The notes under the pieces were generated by a model. It was given only the letters and a program-made list of their open reading frames with translations, was not told where the DNA came from and ran no database searches. A stretch of DNA of 32,246 nucleotides, taken from contig PXQN01000047.1 of the NCBI GenBank assembly GCA_003021305.1, positions 1-32,246 of the forward strand, in the 5' to 3' direction. This document shows, piece after piece, positions 23,084 to 31,448 of this stretch. The stretch comes from Halobacteriales archaeon QH_10_67_22 (lineage in GTDB: Archaea; Halobacteriota; Halobacteria; Halobacteriales; Haloarculaceae). Both the position numbers and the translations under genes were made by a program. How positions within the stretch are numbered: the stretch's first letter is position 1; each line of letters begins with the position of its first letter.

Positions 23084-25597
23084 TCAGTCCCGGGGTTCGG
23101 GGTCGGATTCCTGGGGCCGGCCGGCCCAGCGGTCCGTCGACAGCAGTTTCTCGCCGGCGGGGGCGTCGACGTACCGCACCCAGAGGACGAGTATCGAGGG
23201 GAGCACGAACACCGACGCGAGGTAGGCGTAGAACACGCTCAGTGCCGTCAGAATGCCGAAGACGCCGACAGCGGGGTTCAAGGCGAGCGCCAGCACCCCG
23301 ACGCCGGAGACGGTCGTGAGCATGCTCCCGGTGAGGGCACCGCCGGTGCCGACGACGGTCCGGCGGAGCGCGGCCTCCAGGTCCATCTCGGGGTCGTCGT
23401 ACTCGTCGACGAACCGGTGGACGATGTGGACGGAGTAGTCGATCCCGAGGCCGATCACCAGGGCGAGGATCGACCCGTTGATCGCGTTGAATTTGATGCC
23501 GAACGCCCGCATCGAGGCGACGACCGCCACGACCGTGATCGCGATCGGGATGGCGTTGACGACGCCCAGGGAGGCGTTCCCCTCCAGTATCCAGTAGATG
23601 ACGAGCAGAAAGCCGATCGCTCCGACGAACGTCAGAACCAGCGTGTCGATGACGGTTTCGAGGACGAGCCCCAGCGCCTCGTCAAAGATGACGGCGTTGC
23701 CGGTCGGCGACGCGTCCGCGCGGAACCTGTCGGCGACGTCCCGCGCTTCGGCGGTGACGACGGCGTTGTCCGCGTTGGCGTCGACCGTGTAGATGACCAG
23801 CGCGCTCGTGCGGTCGTCGCTCAGGAACTGGTCGACCCGTTCGTCGCCGGCCGACTCCACCAGCGCGTCGTACACTTCGGGGAGGTTGTCGTCGGGGATC
23901 CCGTCGCCGTCGGCGTCGTTGCGCCGGACGACCCGGCGGAACTCGGGATCGGTCTCGGCCCGGGTCTGTATGAGCGTGACGACGGACTGGCTCTCGGCCC
24001 GCCGGCCTTCGCTCCGGAAGGTCTCGGGCGGGTCCGCGCCGGCCCGATGGATGTCAACGAGTGCGCTGTCGCGCTCCATGTTCCCCCTGACGTACAGCAG
24101 TACCCGCCCGTCCTGCTGGAATTTCTCGTCCCGGAAGTCGTCCAGCTGGACGTACTCGTACTCGGCGGGCGGGCGGAACGGTTCGGGCAGGACCTGGAGG
24201 TAGTCGGGTGTCTCGGCGGCCGGCAGGAAGTCGTCCGGGTCGAATCCGCTGTCGACGTCGGCCGCGTATACGCCACCGCCGACCGTCGCGACCAGTATCA
24301 GGAGCGTAAACACCAGCGGCGCCCGTCTAGCGACGACGGCCCCGCCGCTCAGCAGGCGGCCCATCGGCGAGGACTCGGAGCTAAAGGGCGTGTTCGACAC
24401 CGTCGGAATAGGGTAGCGCTCGCGCAGGCGGTCGACCCAGACCTTCGTGGCCGGGACGAACACACCGAAGATCAGGAACGTAAACAGGATGCCAGCCGTC
24501 GCGGCGACGCCGAAATCCTGCGTCGGCGGGAACGCGCTCACCAGGTTCGAGAGGAACCCGATCGCCGAGGTGCCCATGACGATAAAGAAGGCGACGGTCA
24601 CCTGGTTGGTAGTCAGGCGCATCGACGTGTCGATGTCTTTCCCCTCGACCCGTTCCTCCCGGTAGCGGTTCACTGCGTGGATGCCGAAGTCGATCCCGAT
24701 GGCGATGAGCAAGGGTGGCACCGTGACGAGAATGACGTTGAAGGGGATCCCCGCCAGTCCCAGGAAGCCGAACGTCCACACCAGCGTCATCACGATCGCG
24801 ACGAGGCCGATCACCAGGTCGACCGGGTCCCGGTAGGCGACGATCAGAAACAGCGTAATAAAGAAGAGTGCACCTGGCAGGACGATGAGCAGCGTGTCGC
24901 CGATGGTGTCGGGCGGGGTTCCCAGGATCTCGATGTCGGGGGCCGTCCCGTCGACGACGAACTCGACCCGTTCGACGCGGTTCGGGGGGTAGGTGCCGCC
25001 CGGTTCCGGCCCGCCACCGCCGTCTTCGCCCTGCCCGGGGCCGGCCCGATGGGTGACCGTCGCCTCGGTCGCCGTCGCGGCCGTCTCTCTGTACTCGAAG
25101 TCGTCGCTCAGTCGCGTCGAGACGGTCGGGTCGCGCTCGTCGGCCCGCCGGACGGCCCGTTCGATCTCGCGGGGCGTCGCCCGCTCGACGGCGGTTATCT
25201 GTTCGTCCAGCGTCGTCGCCTCCGGGTCCAGCGTCCGTGCGACCGTCTCGGCAGCGCTCGAGGTGTCCGTCACCCTGAGTCCGTTCGTGCTCTCGATCCG
25301 TTCGAGGGCCCGCAGCATACGCAACAGCGACGGCTTCGAGAGCACGTTCCGGGAGTCCTGGACGAGCGTCGTCGTCGTCGTGGACTCGGAGAAACTCGCC
25401 CCGAAGTCCCGTTGGACGTCCTCCAGGGCATTGAACGAGGGCAGGTCCTCGATGAACTGGTCCTGTCCGCTCTCGGTCTCGACCGCACCCAGCCCCGTGA
25501 CGAACACGCCCGTCGCAACTAGAAAGAGCAGGATGACTGTCCGGGATTGCCGCGTGATCCGGTCGTCTACCCAGTCGATGAGCCACTGGTACTCCAT
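23084..25597 (-). CDS. RND superfamily (MMPL-type) exporter
   Basis: An 837-residue membrane transporter with two repeated halves. Each half starts with a helix and a large external domain (roughly residues 40-230 and 430-640), followed by a five- to six-helix bundle. The conserved helix-4 motifs are GIDFGIHAVNRYREE in the first half and GIDYSVHIVHRF in the second, which carry the proton-relay acidic residues of MMPL/SSD-type RND proteins. Substrate unknown: lipids, pigments or hydrophobic compounds are possible. The C-terminal tail looks complete although its stop codon abuts palindromic element copy 3. Confidence 0.9.
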   Translation of the reverse strand: MEYQWLIDWVDDRITRQSRTVILLFLVATGVFVTGLGAVETESGQDQFIEDLPSFNALEDVQRDFGASFSESTTTTTLVQDSRNVLSKPSLLRMLRALERIESTNGLRVTDTSSAAETVARTLDPEATTLDEQITAVERATPREIERAVRRADERDPTVSTRLSDDFEYRETAATATEATVTHRAGPGQGEDGGGGPEPGGTYPPNRVERVEFVVDGTAPDIEILGTPPDTIGDTLLIVLPGALFFITLFLIVAYRDPVDLVIGLVAIVMTLVWTFGFLGLAGIPFNVILVTVPPLLIAIGIDFGIHAVNRYREERVEGKDIDTSMRLTTNQVTVAFFIVMGTSAIGFLSNLVSAFPPTQDFGVAATAGILFTFLIFGVFVPATKVWVDRLRERYPIPTVSNTPFSSESSPMGRLLSGGAVVARRAPLVFTLLILVATVGGGVYAADVDSGFDPDDFLPAAETPDYLQVLPEPFRPPAEYEYVQLDDFRDEKFQQDGRVLLYVRGNMERDSALVDIHRAGADPPETFRSEGRRAESQSVVTLIQTRAETDPEFRRVVRRNDADGDGIPDDNLPEVYDALVESAGDERVDQFLSDDRTSALVIYTVDANADNAVVTAEARDVADRFRADASPTGNAVIFDEALGLVLETVIDTLVLTFVGAIGFLLVIYWILEGNASLGVVNAIPIAITVVAVVASMRAFGIKFNAINGSILALVIGLGIDYSVHIVHRFVDEYDDPEMDLEAALRRTVVGTGGALTGSMLTTVSGVGVLALALNPAVGVFGILTALSVFYAYLASVFVLPSILVLWVRYVDAPAGEKLLSTDRWAGRPQESDPEPRD

Positions 25598-25761
25598 AGA
25601 GCGGGGACCGAAATTTCGTCGCGCGCGGATATGAAAGTTAGCCGGACGACGGTGTCAGTCGACGACAGCGTCGTCTATCTGGTCATCGCCTGGCCGGCCT
25701 GAAAATTGAGTGGGCCCCAGTCCCCGTGTGATTTATCGGGATTCGCACCGTCGGACCGCGT

Positions 25762-25926
25762 ATGTCCCAGTCGTCCTACAGGTGTACCTGCGGGAAGACC
25801 ATCCAGTACAAACAGGACATGGTCACGGAGCGGGGTGGCGTGCGGGCGACGTGGCTCTGTGGGGACTGTCGGACGCCCGTCCCGAGCGTCACCGCAGAGA
25901 AGATCCGCCACCAACACCCCTCGTGA
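25762..25926 (+). CDS. Small zinc-ribbon protein
   Basis: A 54-residue protein with CTC at residues 8-10 and CGDC at 33-36, spaced as a four-cysteine zinc ribbon (CxC...CxxC). The sequence between is basic and polar ([20 protein letters not shown]). A TTTATC box at 25732-25737, 30 bases before the ATG, predicts a leaderless transcript, which supports a real gene. Small haloarchaeal zinc-finger proteins of this type are common and mostly uncharacterised. Some influence swarming or biofilm formation, but that is not shown for this one. Confidence 0.75.
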   Translation: MSQSSYRCTCGKTIQYKQDMVTERGGVRATWLCGDCRTPVPSVTAEKIRHQHPS

Positions 25927-26023
25927 CCGGCCCGTCGGTCCCGGGACCCTCCACCGGCGAACGGGACGGGACGCCTGGCCCGTCGGCCGTCAAGCGTTAG
26001 GGGACGGCGGTCGAACCAGGGGT

Positions 26024-27709
26024 ATGTTCGACCCGGACGACCTGGCGGAGATACGCGAGGCCCGCGACCACTGGGAGAGCGAGACCCGGGGGCCGACGGT
26101 CGACCGCTTCGGCGAGCGCGAGGACGTTTTCCGCACCGACACCGGTGGCCAGGAAGTCGACCCCATCTACACGCCCGCCGACGTGGCAGACCTGGACTAC
26201 GAGGAGGACCTGGGTTTTCCCGCCGAGGAACCGTACACGCGGGGGGTCTACTCGACGATGTACCGCGGTCGGCTGTGGACCATGCGCCAGTACGCCGGCA
26301 TGGGCACCGCCACCGAGACCAACGAGCGGTTCAACTACCTCCTGGACGAGGGCCAGACCGGCCTCTCGATGGCGTTCGACCTGCCGACCCAGATGGGCTA
26401 CGATTCGGATTCGGAGATGGCCGCCGGCGAGGTCGGCAAGGCCGGCGTCGCCATCGACTCGCTACGTGACATGGAGACGGTCTTCGAGGGGATCCCCCTG
26501 GACGAGGTGAGCACGTCGATGACGATCAACGCGCCCGCGTCGGTGCTGCTGGCGATGTACATCGCCGTCGGCGACCAGCAGGGCGTCGACCGCGACCAGC
26601 TGCGGGGCACCATCCAGAACGACGTTCTCAAGGAGTACATCGCGCGCAACACCTACATCTACCCGCCGGAACCGTCGATGCGGATCATCACCGACATCTT
26701 CGAGTTCTGCGCCGAGGAGACGCCCAACTTCAACACCATCTCCATCTCGGGCTATCACATCCGGGAGGCGGGCGCGACGGCCGCCCAGGAGATCGCCTTC
26801 ACCCTGGCCGACGGCATCGAGTACGTCGAGGCCGCACGAGCGGCCGGCCTCGACGTCGACGAGTTCGCGCCACAGCTGTCCTTCTTTTTCGCCGCCCACA
26901 ACAACGTCTTAGAGGAGGTCGCGAAGTTCCGCGCCGCCCGGCGGATGTGGGCGAAAATTATGGACGAACGGTTCGACGCCGAGAACCCCAAGTCCAGACA
27001 GCTGAAGTTCCACACCCAGACCGCGGGGTCGACGCTGACTGCCCAGCAGATCGAGAACAACGTCGTCAGGGTCGCCTACCAGGCCTTGGCCGCGGTGCTG
27101 GGGGGCACCCAGAGTCTCCACACCAACGGCAAAGACGAGGCGCTCTCCTTGCCCACCGAGGAGTCGGTCCGCACTGCACTCCGAACCCAGCAGATCCTCG
27201 CCCACGAGTCCGGCGTGGCAGACACTGCCGACCCGCTGGGGGGCAGTTACTACGTCGAGTCGCTGACCGACGACCTCGAACGGGAGGCGTTCGAGATCAT
27301 CGAGAAGGTCGACGACCGCGGCGGGATGGGGCGAGCCATCGAGAGCCAGTGGGTCCAGCGCCAGATCCAGGACGTGGCCTTCCAGCGCCAGGAGGAGATA
27401 GACGAGGGCGAGCGGATCATCGTCGGCGTCAACGAGTTCACCGTCGAGGAGGACGCACAGGACGCCGACATCGAGGAGGTCCCCGAGGAGCAGGAACGCA
27501 GACAGACCGAGCGAGTCGAATCCGTCCGCGAGGAACGCGACGAGGCAGCCGTCGAGGCGGCCCTGGCCGCCGTCCGGGAGGCCGCCCGCGGCGACGAGAA
27601 CCTGATGCCCTCTCTCGTCGACGCGGTCAAGGCATACGCCACGACCGGCGAGGTGTGTGACGCGATGCGTGACGTGTTCGGCGAGTACCAGCCCGGCGCG
27701 GCGATGTGA
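26024..27709 (+). CDS. mcmA: Methylmalonyl-CoA mutase, large (catalytic) subunit
   Basis: Adenosylcobalamin-dependent interconversion of succinyl-CoA and methylmalonyl-CoA. It has 561 residues, the length of the archaeal large subunit that lacks the separate B12-binding domain, which a small subunit would supply. Features: the substrate-barrel opening [43 protein letters not shown] in the middle, [24 protein letters not shown] and [14 protein letters not shown] near the C-terminal side. The ATG at 26024 gives the normal N-terminus. The epimerase gene is 2 kb downstream, but the small subunit is not in this window. Confidence 0.96.
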   Translation: MFDPDDLAEIREARDHWESETRGPTVDRFGEREDVFRTDTGGQEVDPIYTPADVADLDYEEDLGFPAEEPYTRGVYSTMYRGRLWTMRQYAGMGTATETNERFNYLLDEGQTGLSMAFDLPTQMGYDSDSEMAAGEVGKAGVAIDSLRDMETVFEGIPLDEVSTSMTINAPASVLLAMYIAVGDQQGVDRDQLRGTIQNDVLKEYIARNTYIYPPEPSMRIITDIFEFCAEETPNFNTISISGYHIREAGATAAQEIAFTLADGIEYVEAARAAGLDVDEFAPQLSFFFAAHNNVLEEVAKFRAARRMWAKIMDERFDAENPKSRQLKFHTQTAGSTLTAQQIENNVVRVAYQALAAVLGGTQSLHTNGKDEALSLPTEESVRTALRTQQILAHESGVADTADPLGGSYYVESLTDDLEREAFEIIEKVDDRGGMGRAIESQWVQRQIQDVAFQRQEEIDEGERIIVGVNEFTVEEDAQDADIEEVPEEQERRQTERVESVREERDEAAVEAALAAVREAARGDENLMPSLVDAVKAYATTGEVCDAMRDVFGEYQPGAAM

Positions 27710-27795
27710 GTTCCGGGCGAGGGGGGACCAACGGCCCGTTCGCGGGCGCCCGGCGCTCCACCGGACTTATTTCGAGGGGGGACACAGACTCCCAT

Positions 27796-28407
27796 ATGTC
27801 TATCCAGGCGACCGCACGCCGCCGGTGGCTCCAGGCGTCGCTCGGGATCAGTGCCGTCGCGGTATCGCTGGGCGGGACCGTCCTCGCGGCGGCGCTGTCC
27901 CCGTGGTTCTCGCCGTTCCGGAACGCGCTCTCGGACCTCGGTGCGGCCGGCCGGGCCGTCGCACCGCTGTTCAACGGCGGATTGCTCGTCGGGGGTGCGC
28001 TGGGCGCGGGGTTCGTCGTCGCCGTCTGGGACGACACGGACGACCCCGTCCGCCGGGGGGCGCTGGTGCTTCTGTTCGTGGCGCTGGTCTCGATGGCGCT
28101 GGTCGGTGCCTTCCCGCTGCCGTCGGCGCTACACTTCGTTTTCGCGCCGCTGTTTTTCTTCCTCACGACGATGGGCGTGTTCGTCTGGGGCGTGGGCGAC
28201 TTCGCCGTCGGGCGGTCCGACCGGGGGGCGGTCCTGGTGCTGGCCAGCGCGACCCACGTCGCCGCCTGGCTGTGGTGGGGACTGCTCGGCTGGACGGCCC
28301 CGGGCATCGCCGTTCCCGAACTCGTCGGGTCGGCGGGCCTGTCGGCCTGGGCGCTGTGGCTGAGCCTCGACCGCTGGCCCGACCCCATCGAACCCGACCG
28401 TCTCTGA
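27796..28407 (+). CDS. DUF998 family membrane protein
   Basis: A 203-residue integral membrane protein with about six hydrophobic helices. The signature SPWFSPFRNALSDLGA after the first helix is the hallmark of DUF998 proteins (pattern 'S.Wfs...naLSdLG'). The family is uncharacterised. A CTTATTTC box at 27766-27773, 30 bases before the ATG, supports the start. The gene converges on the aminotransferase gene, with palindromic element copy 4 in the gap between them. Confidence 0.85.
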   Translation: MSIQATARRRWLQASLGISAVAVSLGGTVLAAALSPWFSPFRNALSDLGAAGRAVAPLFNGGLLVGGALGAGFVVAVWDDTDDPVRRGALVLLFVALVSMALVGAFPLPSALHFVFAPLFFFLTTMGVFVWGVGDFAVGRSDRGAVLVLASATHVAAWLWWGLLGWTAPGIAVPELVGSAGLSAWALWLSLDRWPDPIEPDRL

Positions 28408-28459
28408 CCGACCCCGACGACCCCGGACGGTCGTGTCCCCGACGGCGAACGCCGCCTCA

Positions 28460-28539
28460 TAGTGATTATTGTAGCGATTTACCAGTACGACCGCACGCAG
28501 TCGTGCGGTCGATCCGGAATAGACCTACGATAATCACTA
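28460..28539. repeat. 80-bp palindromic element, copy 4 (forward arms)
   Basis: Flanked by direct TCA triplets at 28457-28459 and 28540-28542. The right TCA is the TGA stop of the aminotransferase gene. It differs from copy 1 by very few bases (GGAATAGAC for GGAACAGAC, CTACGATAATC for CTACAATAATC). The CGACCGCACG stem and CAGT loop are identical. It lies in a convergent intergenic gap, so it could serve as a terminator-like structure for both genes. Confidence 0.95.
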
Positions 28540-29643
28540 TCAGAGCGCGTCCAGCAGACGGTCGACGTCCTCGGCAGTGTTGAACACGTGGACCGAGACC
28601 CGGACCGTGTCCTCGACAGGGATCGACCGGATCCGCACGCCCGCGTCGGCGAGGCGTTCGACCGTCGTCTCGGGGTCGTCGACGGTGAACGACACCAGCC
28701 CGGACTCGTACTCGCGGGGCGACCGGAGACTGTCGGGGTCGAGCCCCGCCTTCAGCCGGTCAGTCAGGCGCTCGACGCGGGCCGTGATGCTGTCGTACCC
28801 GAGTTCCTCGACGACGCCGATGGCCTCGGTCAGTCCGGCCGCGGGGCCGACGGCGCCGGTTCCAACTTCGAACCGGCGGGCGTCCGGGCGGAGCGTGTAG
28901 TCGCCGTCGTCGGCGTCCGCGACGCCGCGGTAGCCGACGACCGGCGGCGTGAGTTCAGACGCGAAGTCGGGCGCGACGTACAGAAAGCCCGCGCCCCAGG
29001 GACCCATGAGCCACTTGTGGCCGGCGGCGGCGACGGCGTCGGCGCCCCAGGCGGGGAACTCGACCGGTCCCTGTCCGACCGACTGGACGGCGTCGACGAG
29101 CACCCGCGCGCCGGCGTCGTGAGCGACCTCGACCAGTTCCGCGACCGGCAGCCGCGTCCCGTGAGTCCAGGTCAGCGACGAGAACACGACGAGACGGGCG
29201 TCCGCCACCGCCTCGGCGTAGGCCTCACGGTCTATCCGTCCGCCCTCGGTCTCGGCGACCCTGACCTCGATGCCGTCGAGCCTGCGAACCCGCTCGCAGG
29301 GGAACGTTCCCGCGGGGTGTTCCAGGTCCGTGTGGACGACCACGTCGCCCGGTTGCCAGTCCATCGCGGCGACCAGTCGCCCGACGCCGTCGGTCGTGCT
29401 CTCTGTCAGCGCCACGTCGTCGTGGTCGGCCCCGACGTGGTCGGCGGCGGCCGCCCGCGCCTCGTCGAACGTCGCGAACGCCTCGTCGTACATCCCCTCG
29501 GCCGGGGACTCGTACTCGAACCGCTCCAGTGCCCGCTCGCTCGCCTCGACTACGCGCCGGGGGCTCGGCCCGGCCGCCCCGGTGTTGAGATACGCCGTCT
29601 CGGCCAGGCCCGGCATCTCCGCGCGCAACGTCTCCGGTTTCAT
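28540..29643 (-). CDS. Class V pyridoxal phosphate aminotransferase (cysteine desulfurase-like)
   Basis: A 367-residue PLP enzyme. The Schiff-base lysine is K210 in AAAGHKWLMGP. D184 (RVLVDAVQSVG) should bind the pyridine nitrogen, and H109 (LEHPAG) lies over the ring. The N-terminal YLNTGAAGPSPRRV is typical of the isopenicillin N epimerase / selenocysteine lyase-like branch. Substrate not predictable; desulfurase, kynureninase-like or epimerase activity are alternatives. No SufS-type active-site cysteine is obvious in the C-terminal region, which argues against a cysteine desulfurase. GTTAAAC at 29668-29674 is a likely promoter element. The stop codon abuts element copy 4. Confidence 0.87.
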   Translation of the reverse strand: MKPETLRAEMPGLAETAYLNTGAAGPSPRRVVEASERALERFEYESPAEGMYDEAFATFDEARAAAADHVGADHDDVALTESTTDGVGRLVAAMDWQPGDVVVHTDLEHPAGTFPCERVRRLDGIEVRVAETEGGRIDREAYAEAVADARLVVFSSLTWTHGTRLPVAELVEVAHDAGARVLVDAVQSVGQGPVEFPAWGADAVAAAGHKWLMGPWGAGFLYVAPDFASELTPPVVGYRGVADADDGDYTLRPDARRFEVGTGAVGPAAGLTEAIGVVEELGYDSITARVERLTDRLKAGLDPDSLRSPREYESGLVSFTVDDPETTVERLADAGVRIRSIPVEDTVRVSVHVFNTAEDVDRLLDAL

Positions 29644-29751
29644 TGACGGCTCCAGGGTCTCCCGGGGGTTAAACGCCGTGCAACGGCGCCGGTCGGCGGT
29701 CGCCCCGACGGACTCCCGCGGAACTAAACGGCGGGCGGACCGAGATACGGC

Positions 29752-30138
29752 ATGGAGTTCGACCACGCGGGCATCGCGACAGCGGAGTTCGACGACCTCG
29801 CGGCGCTGTACGAGACGGTGTTCGACGCGCCGGTGGTTCACGAGGAGGAGTTCGAGGGGTTGCGCGTCGGCTTCTGTGAACTCGGCGGGGGGTACTTCGA
29901 GTTGCTCGAACCGCTGGGCGACGACGGCCCGATCGCCGACTACATCGACCGCCAGGGGTCTGGACTCCACCACGTCGCGCTCCGGACCGACGACGTGGCC
30001 GGGGCGCTGGCCAGGGCGAAAGAGGCCGACCTCGCGCTCATCGACGAGGAACCCCGGCCGGGTGCCTGGGGTCACGACGTGGCGTTCGTCCACCCCGACT
30101 CGACGGGCGGGGTCCTCGTCGAGTTCGTGGAACACTGA
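29752..30138 (+). CDS. mce: Methylmalonyl-CoA epimerase
   Basis: Interconverts the R and S forms of methylmalonyl-CoA, linking propionyl-CoA carboxylation to the mutase. It has 128 residues and a vicinal oxygen chelate fold. Metal ligands expected in this family fall at H5 (MEFDHAGI), H73/H74 (GLHHVALR) and E124 (VLVEFVEH). The segment FCELGGGYFELLEP carries a catalytic-type Glu. CTAAAC at 29724-29729, 28 bases before the ATG, fits a leaderless transcript. The 3' end is partly duplicated just downstream (30153-30188). Confidence 0.93.
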   Translation: MEFDHAGIATAEFDDLAALYETVFDAPVVHEEEFEGLRVGFCELGGGYFELLEPLGDDGPIADYIDRQGSGLHHVALRTDDVAGALARAKEADLALIDEEPRPGAWGHDVAFVHPDSTGGVLVEFVEH

Positions 30139-30152
30139 CCGGCCGACAGCGC

Positions 30153-30188
30153 CGACCGGCGGCGTGCTCGTCGCGTCCGTCGAACACT
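30153..30188. repeat. Partial duplication of the mce 3' end
   Basis: These 36 bases match 30101-30136 (the last codons of mce) at 30 of 36 positions, with an offset of 52 bases. The copy would encode TGGVLVASVEHY where the gene encodes TGGVLVEFVEH. It looks like an old, diverged tandem duplication. A short minus-strand relic, FVPMAIGAALGDLLPG ending about 30198, follows and may be a decayed membrane-protein tail. Confidence 0.5.
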
Positions 30189-30297
30189 ACGGCGAGAGCT
30201 CACCCGGGGAGCAGGTCACCCAGCGCGGCGCCGATGGCCATCGGCACGAACGCGACGCTGATCTAACAGACCGCGAGCCACGGGTCCGGCCCGTCGG

Positions 30298-31209
30298 TCA
30301 CAGGCCGTCGCGGTCGGAGCCGACGGGGCTGTCGGCGCAGGGGTCGGGCTCGCCGGGTTCGACCGGCTCGCCGCCCTCCCAGACGTAGAACCCCTCGCCG
30401 GTCTTGCGTCCCAGGTCGCCGCGTTCGACCTTCCGGCGCAACACGGGCGGGGGTGCGAACCGCTCGCCCAAGGCGTCGGCGAGATACTCCAGTTCGGTCA
30501 GGCGGGCGTCGAGACCGGCCTCGTCGGCCGCGACCAGCGGTCCCTGTGGGTGGTCGTGACCGGCTTCGAGCGCGCGGTCGATGGCCGCGACGCTGGCGAC
30601 GCGCTCATCAACCATCGTCATCGCCTCGACCGAGAGCGCGAGCGTGAGTCGGGACGACGCGAACCCCGGCGTGTCCCGGACGACGACCGATTCCCCGAAA
30701 TCCTGGACGAACTCGACGGCCCGGTCCCGGTTCTCGGCGCCCGTCTGCTCGGCGAGCACCACTTCGACCAGCGACACGGCCGGCGGGTCGACGAAGTGTA
30801 ACCCGACCGCACGCTCGGGGACGTGTAACCCGGTGGCGACGGCCGTCACCGAGACGGTCGTCGCGCTCGTCGCCAGGAGCGTCTCCTCGTCGACGACGTC
30901 CTCCACGTCGGCCCACAGCGTCCGGCGCTGCTCGCGGTCGCCAGCGGTCGCGTCGATGACGACCTCGGCGCCGCCGACCGCCGCCTCCAGGCCCGTCGTC
31001 CCCTCAAGACGGTCGACAGCGCTGTCCCGGGCCTCGGCGCTCAACTCGCCCGCCGACACGGCGTCGTCCAGGCCCGCCTCGACGGCGTCGATACCGTCCA
31101 TGACGGCGTTGGCCTCTGTGTCGTGGAGCGCGACCGCGTGGCCGGCGGCGGCACAGACCTGCACGATACCACGCCCCGCCGCGTCCGCACCCAGTACGGC
31201 AACCTCCAT
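30298..31209 (-). CDS. 3-hydroxyacyl-CoA dehydrogenase family protein
   Basis: A 303-residue NAD-dependent dehydrogenase of the beta-oxidation type. The N-terminal Rossmann motif reads VLGADAAGRG where the usual form is GAGTMGxG, so the glycine pattern is altered. The catalytic histidine is in GLHFVDPP, paired with VEVV. The C-terminal domain begins VRDTPGFASSRL, where the usual asparagine of PGFxxNR is serine, and ends GRKTGEGFYVW. Acyl-CoA metabolism fits the nearby mutase and epimerase. The altered residues raise the possibility of a different substrate. The ATG at 31209 places the Rossmann strand at the N-terminus, as usual. A TATA-like TTATAAC lies upstream at about 31275. Confidence 0.85.
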   Translation of the reverse strand: MEVAVLGADAAGRGIVQVCAAAGHAVALHDTEANAVMDGIDAVEAGLDDAVSAGELSAEARDSAVDRLEGTTGLEAAVGGAEVVIDATAGDREQRRTLWADVEDVVDEETLLATSATTVSVTAVATGLHVPERAVGLHFVDPPAVSLVEVVLAEQTGAENRDRAVEFVQDFGESVVVRDTPGFASSRLTLALSVEAMTMVDERVASVAAIDRALEAGHDHPQGPLVAADEAGLDARLTELEYLADALGERFAPPPVLRRKVERGDLGRKTGEGFYVWEGGEPVEPGEPDPCADSPVGSDRDGL

Positions 31210-31448
31210 ACAGGACATGCGCGGGCGAGAACGATTAAGGGTTTCCGCCAGCCCGCAGGGACCGTGGCGACCCCGTTATAACCCATCGTGAGCGTCGTCC
31301 TCACGTCAGACACACGACTGTTCGCCCGTTTCTCCGCGAACGGACTGTTGAGACGTATGTATCGGTATATAGGAGTCTCGTCGTTCCGCGACCGACGAAA
31401 TAGTGGCGAAGGATTTATAAGTCGTCAAAATTTCTCTATATAAGAACA

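Noticed and set aside
23417-25522. A 701-codon plus-strand open frame opposite the RND exporter
   Set aside because: It is antisense to a clearly conserved transporter, is extremely rich in Arg, Asp and Val, and shows no domain. Long antisense frames are expected in GC-rich haloarchaeal DNA.
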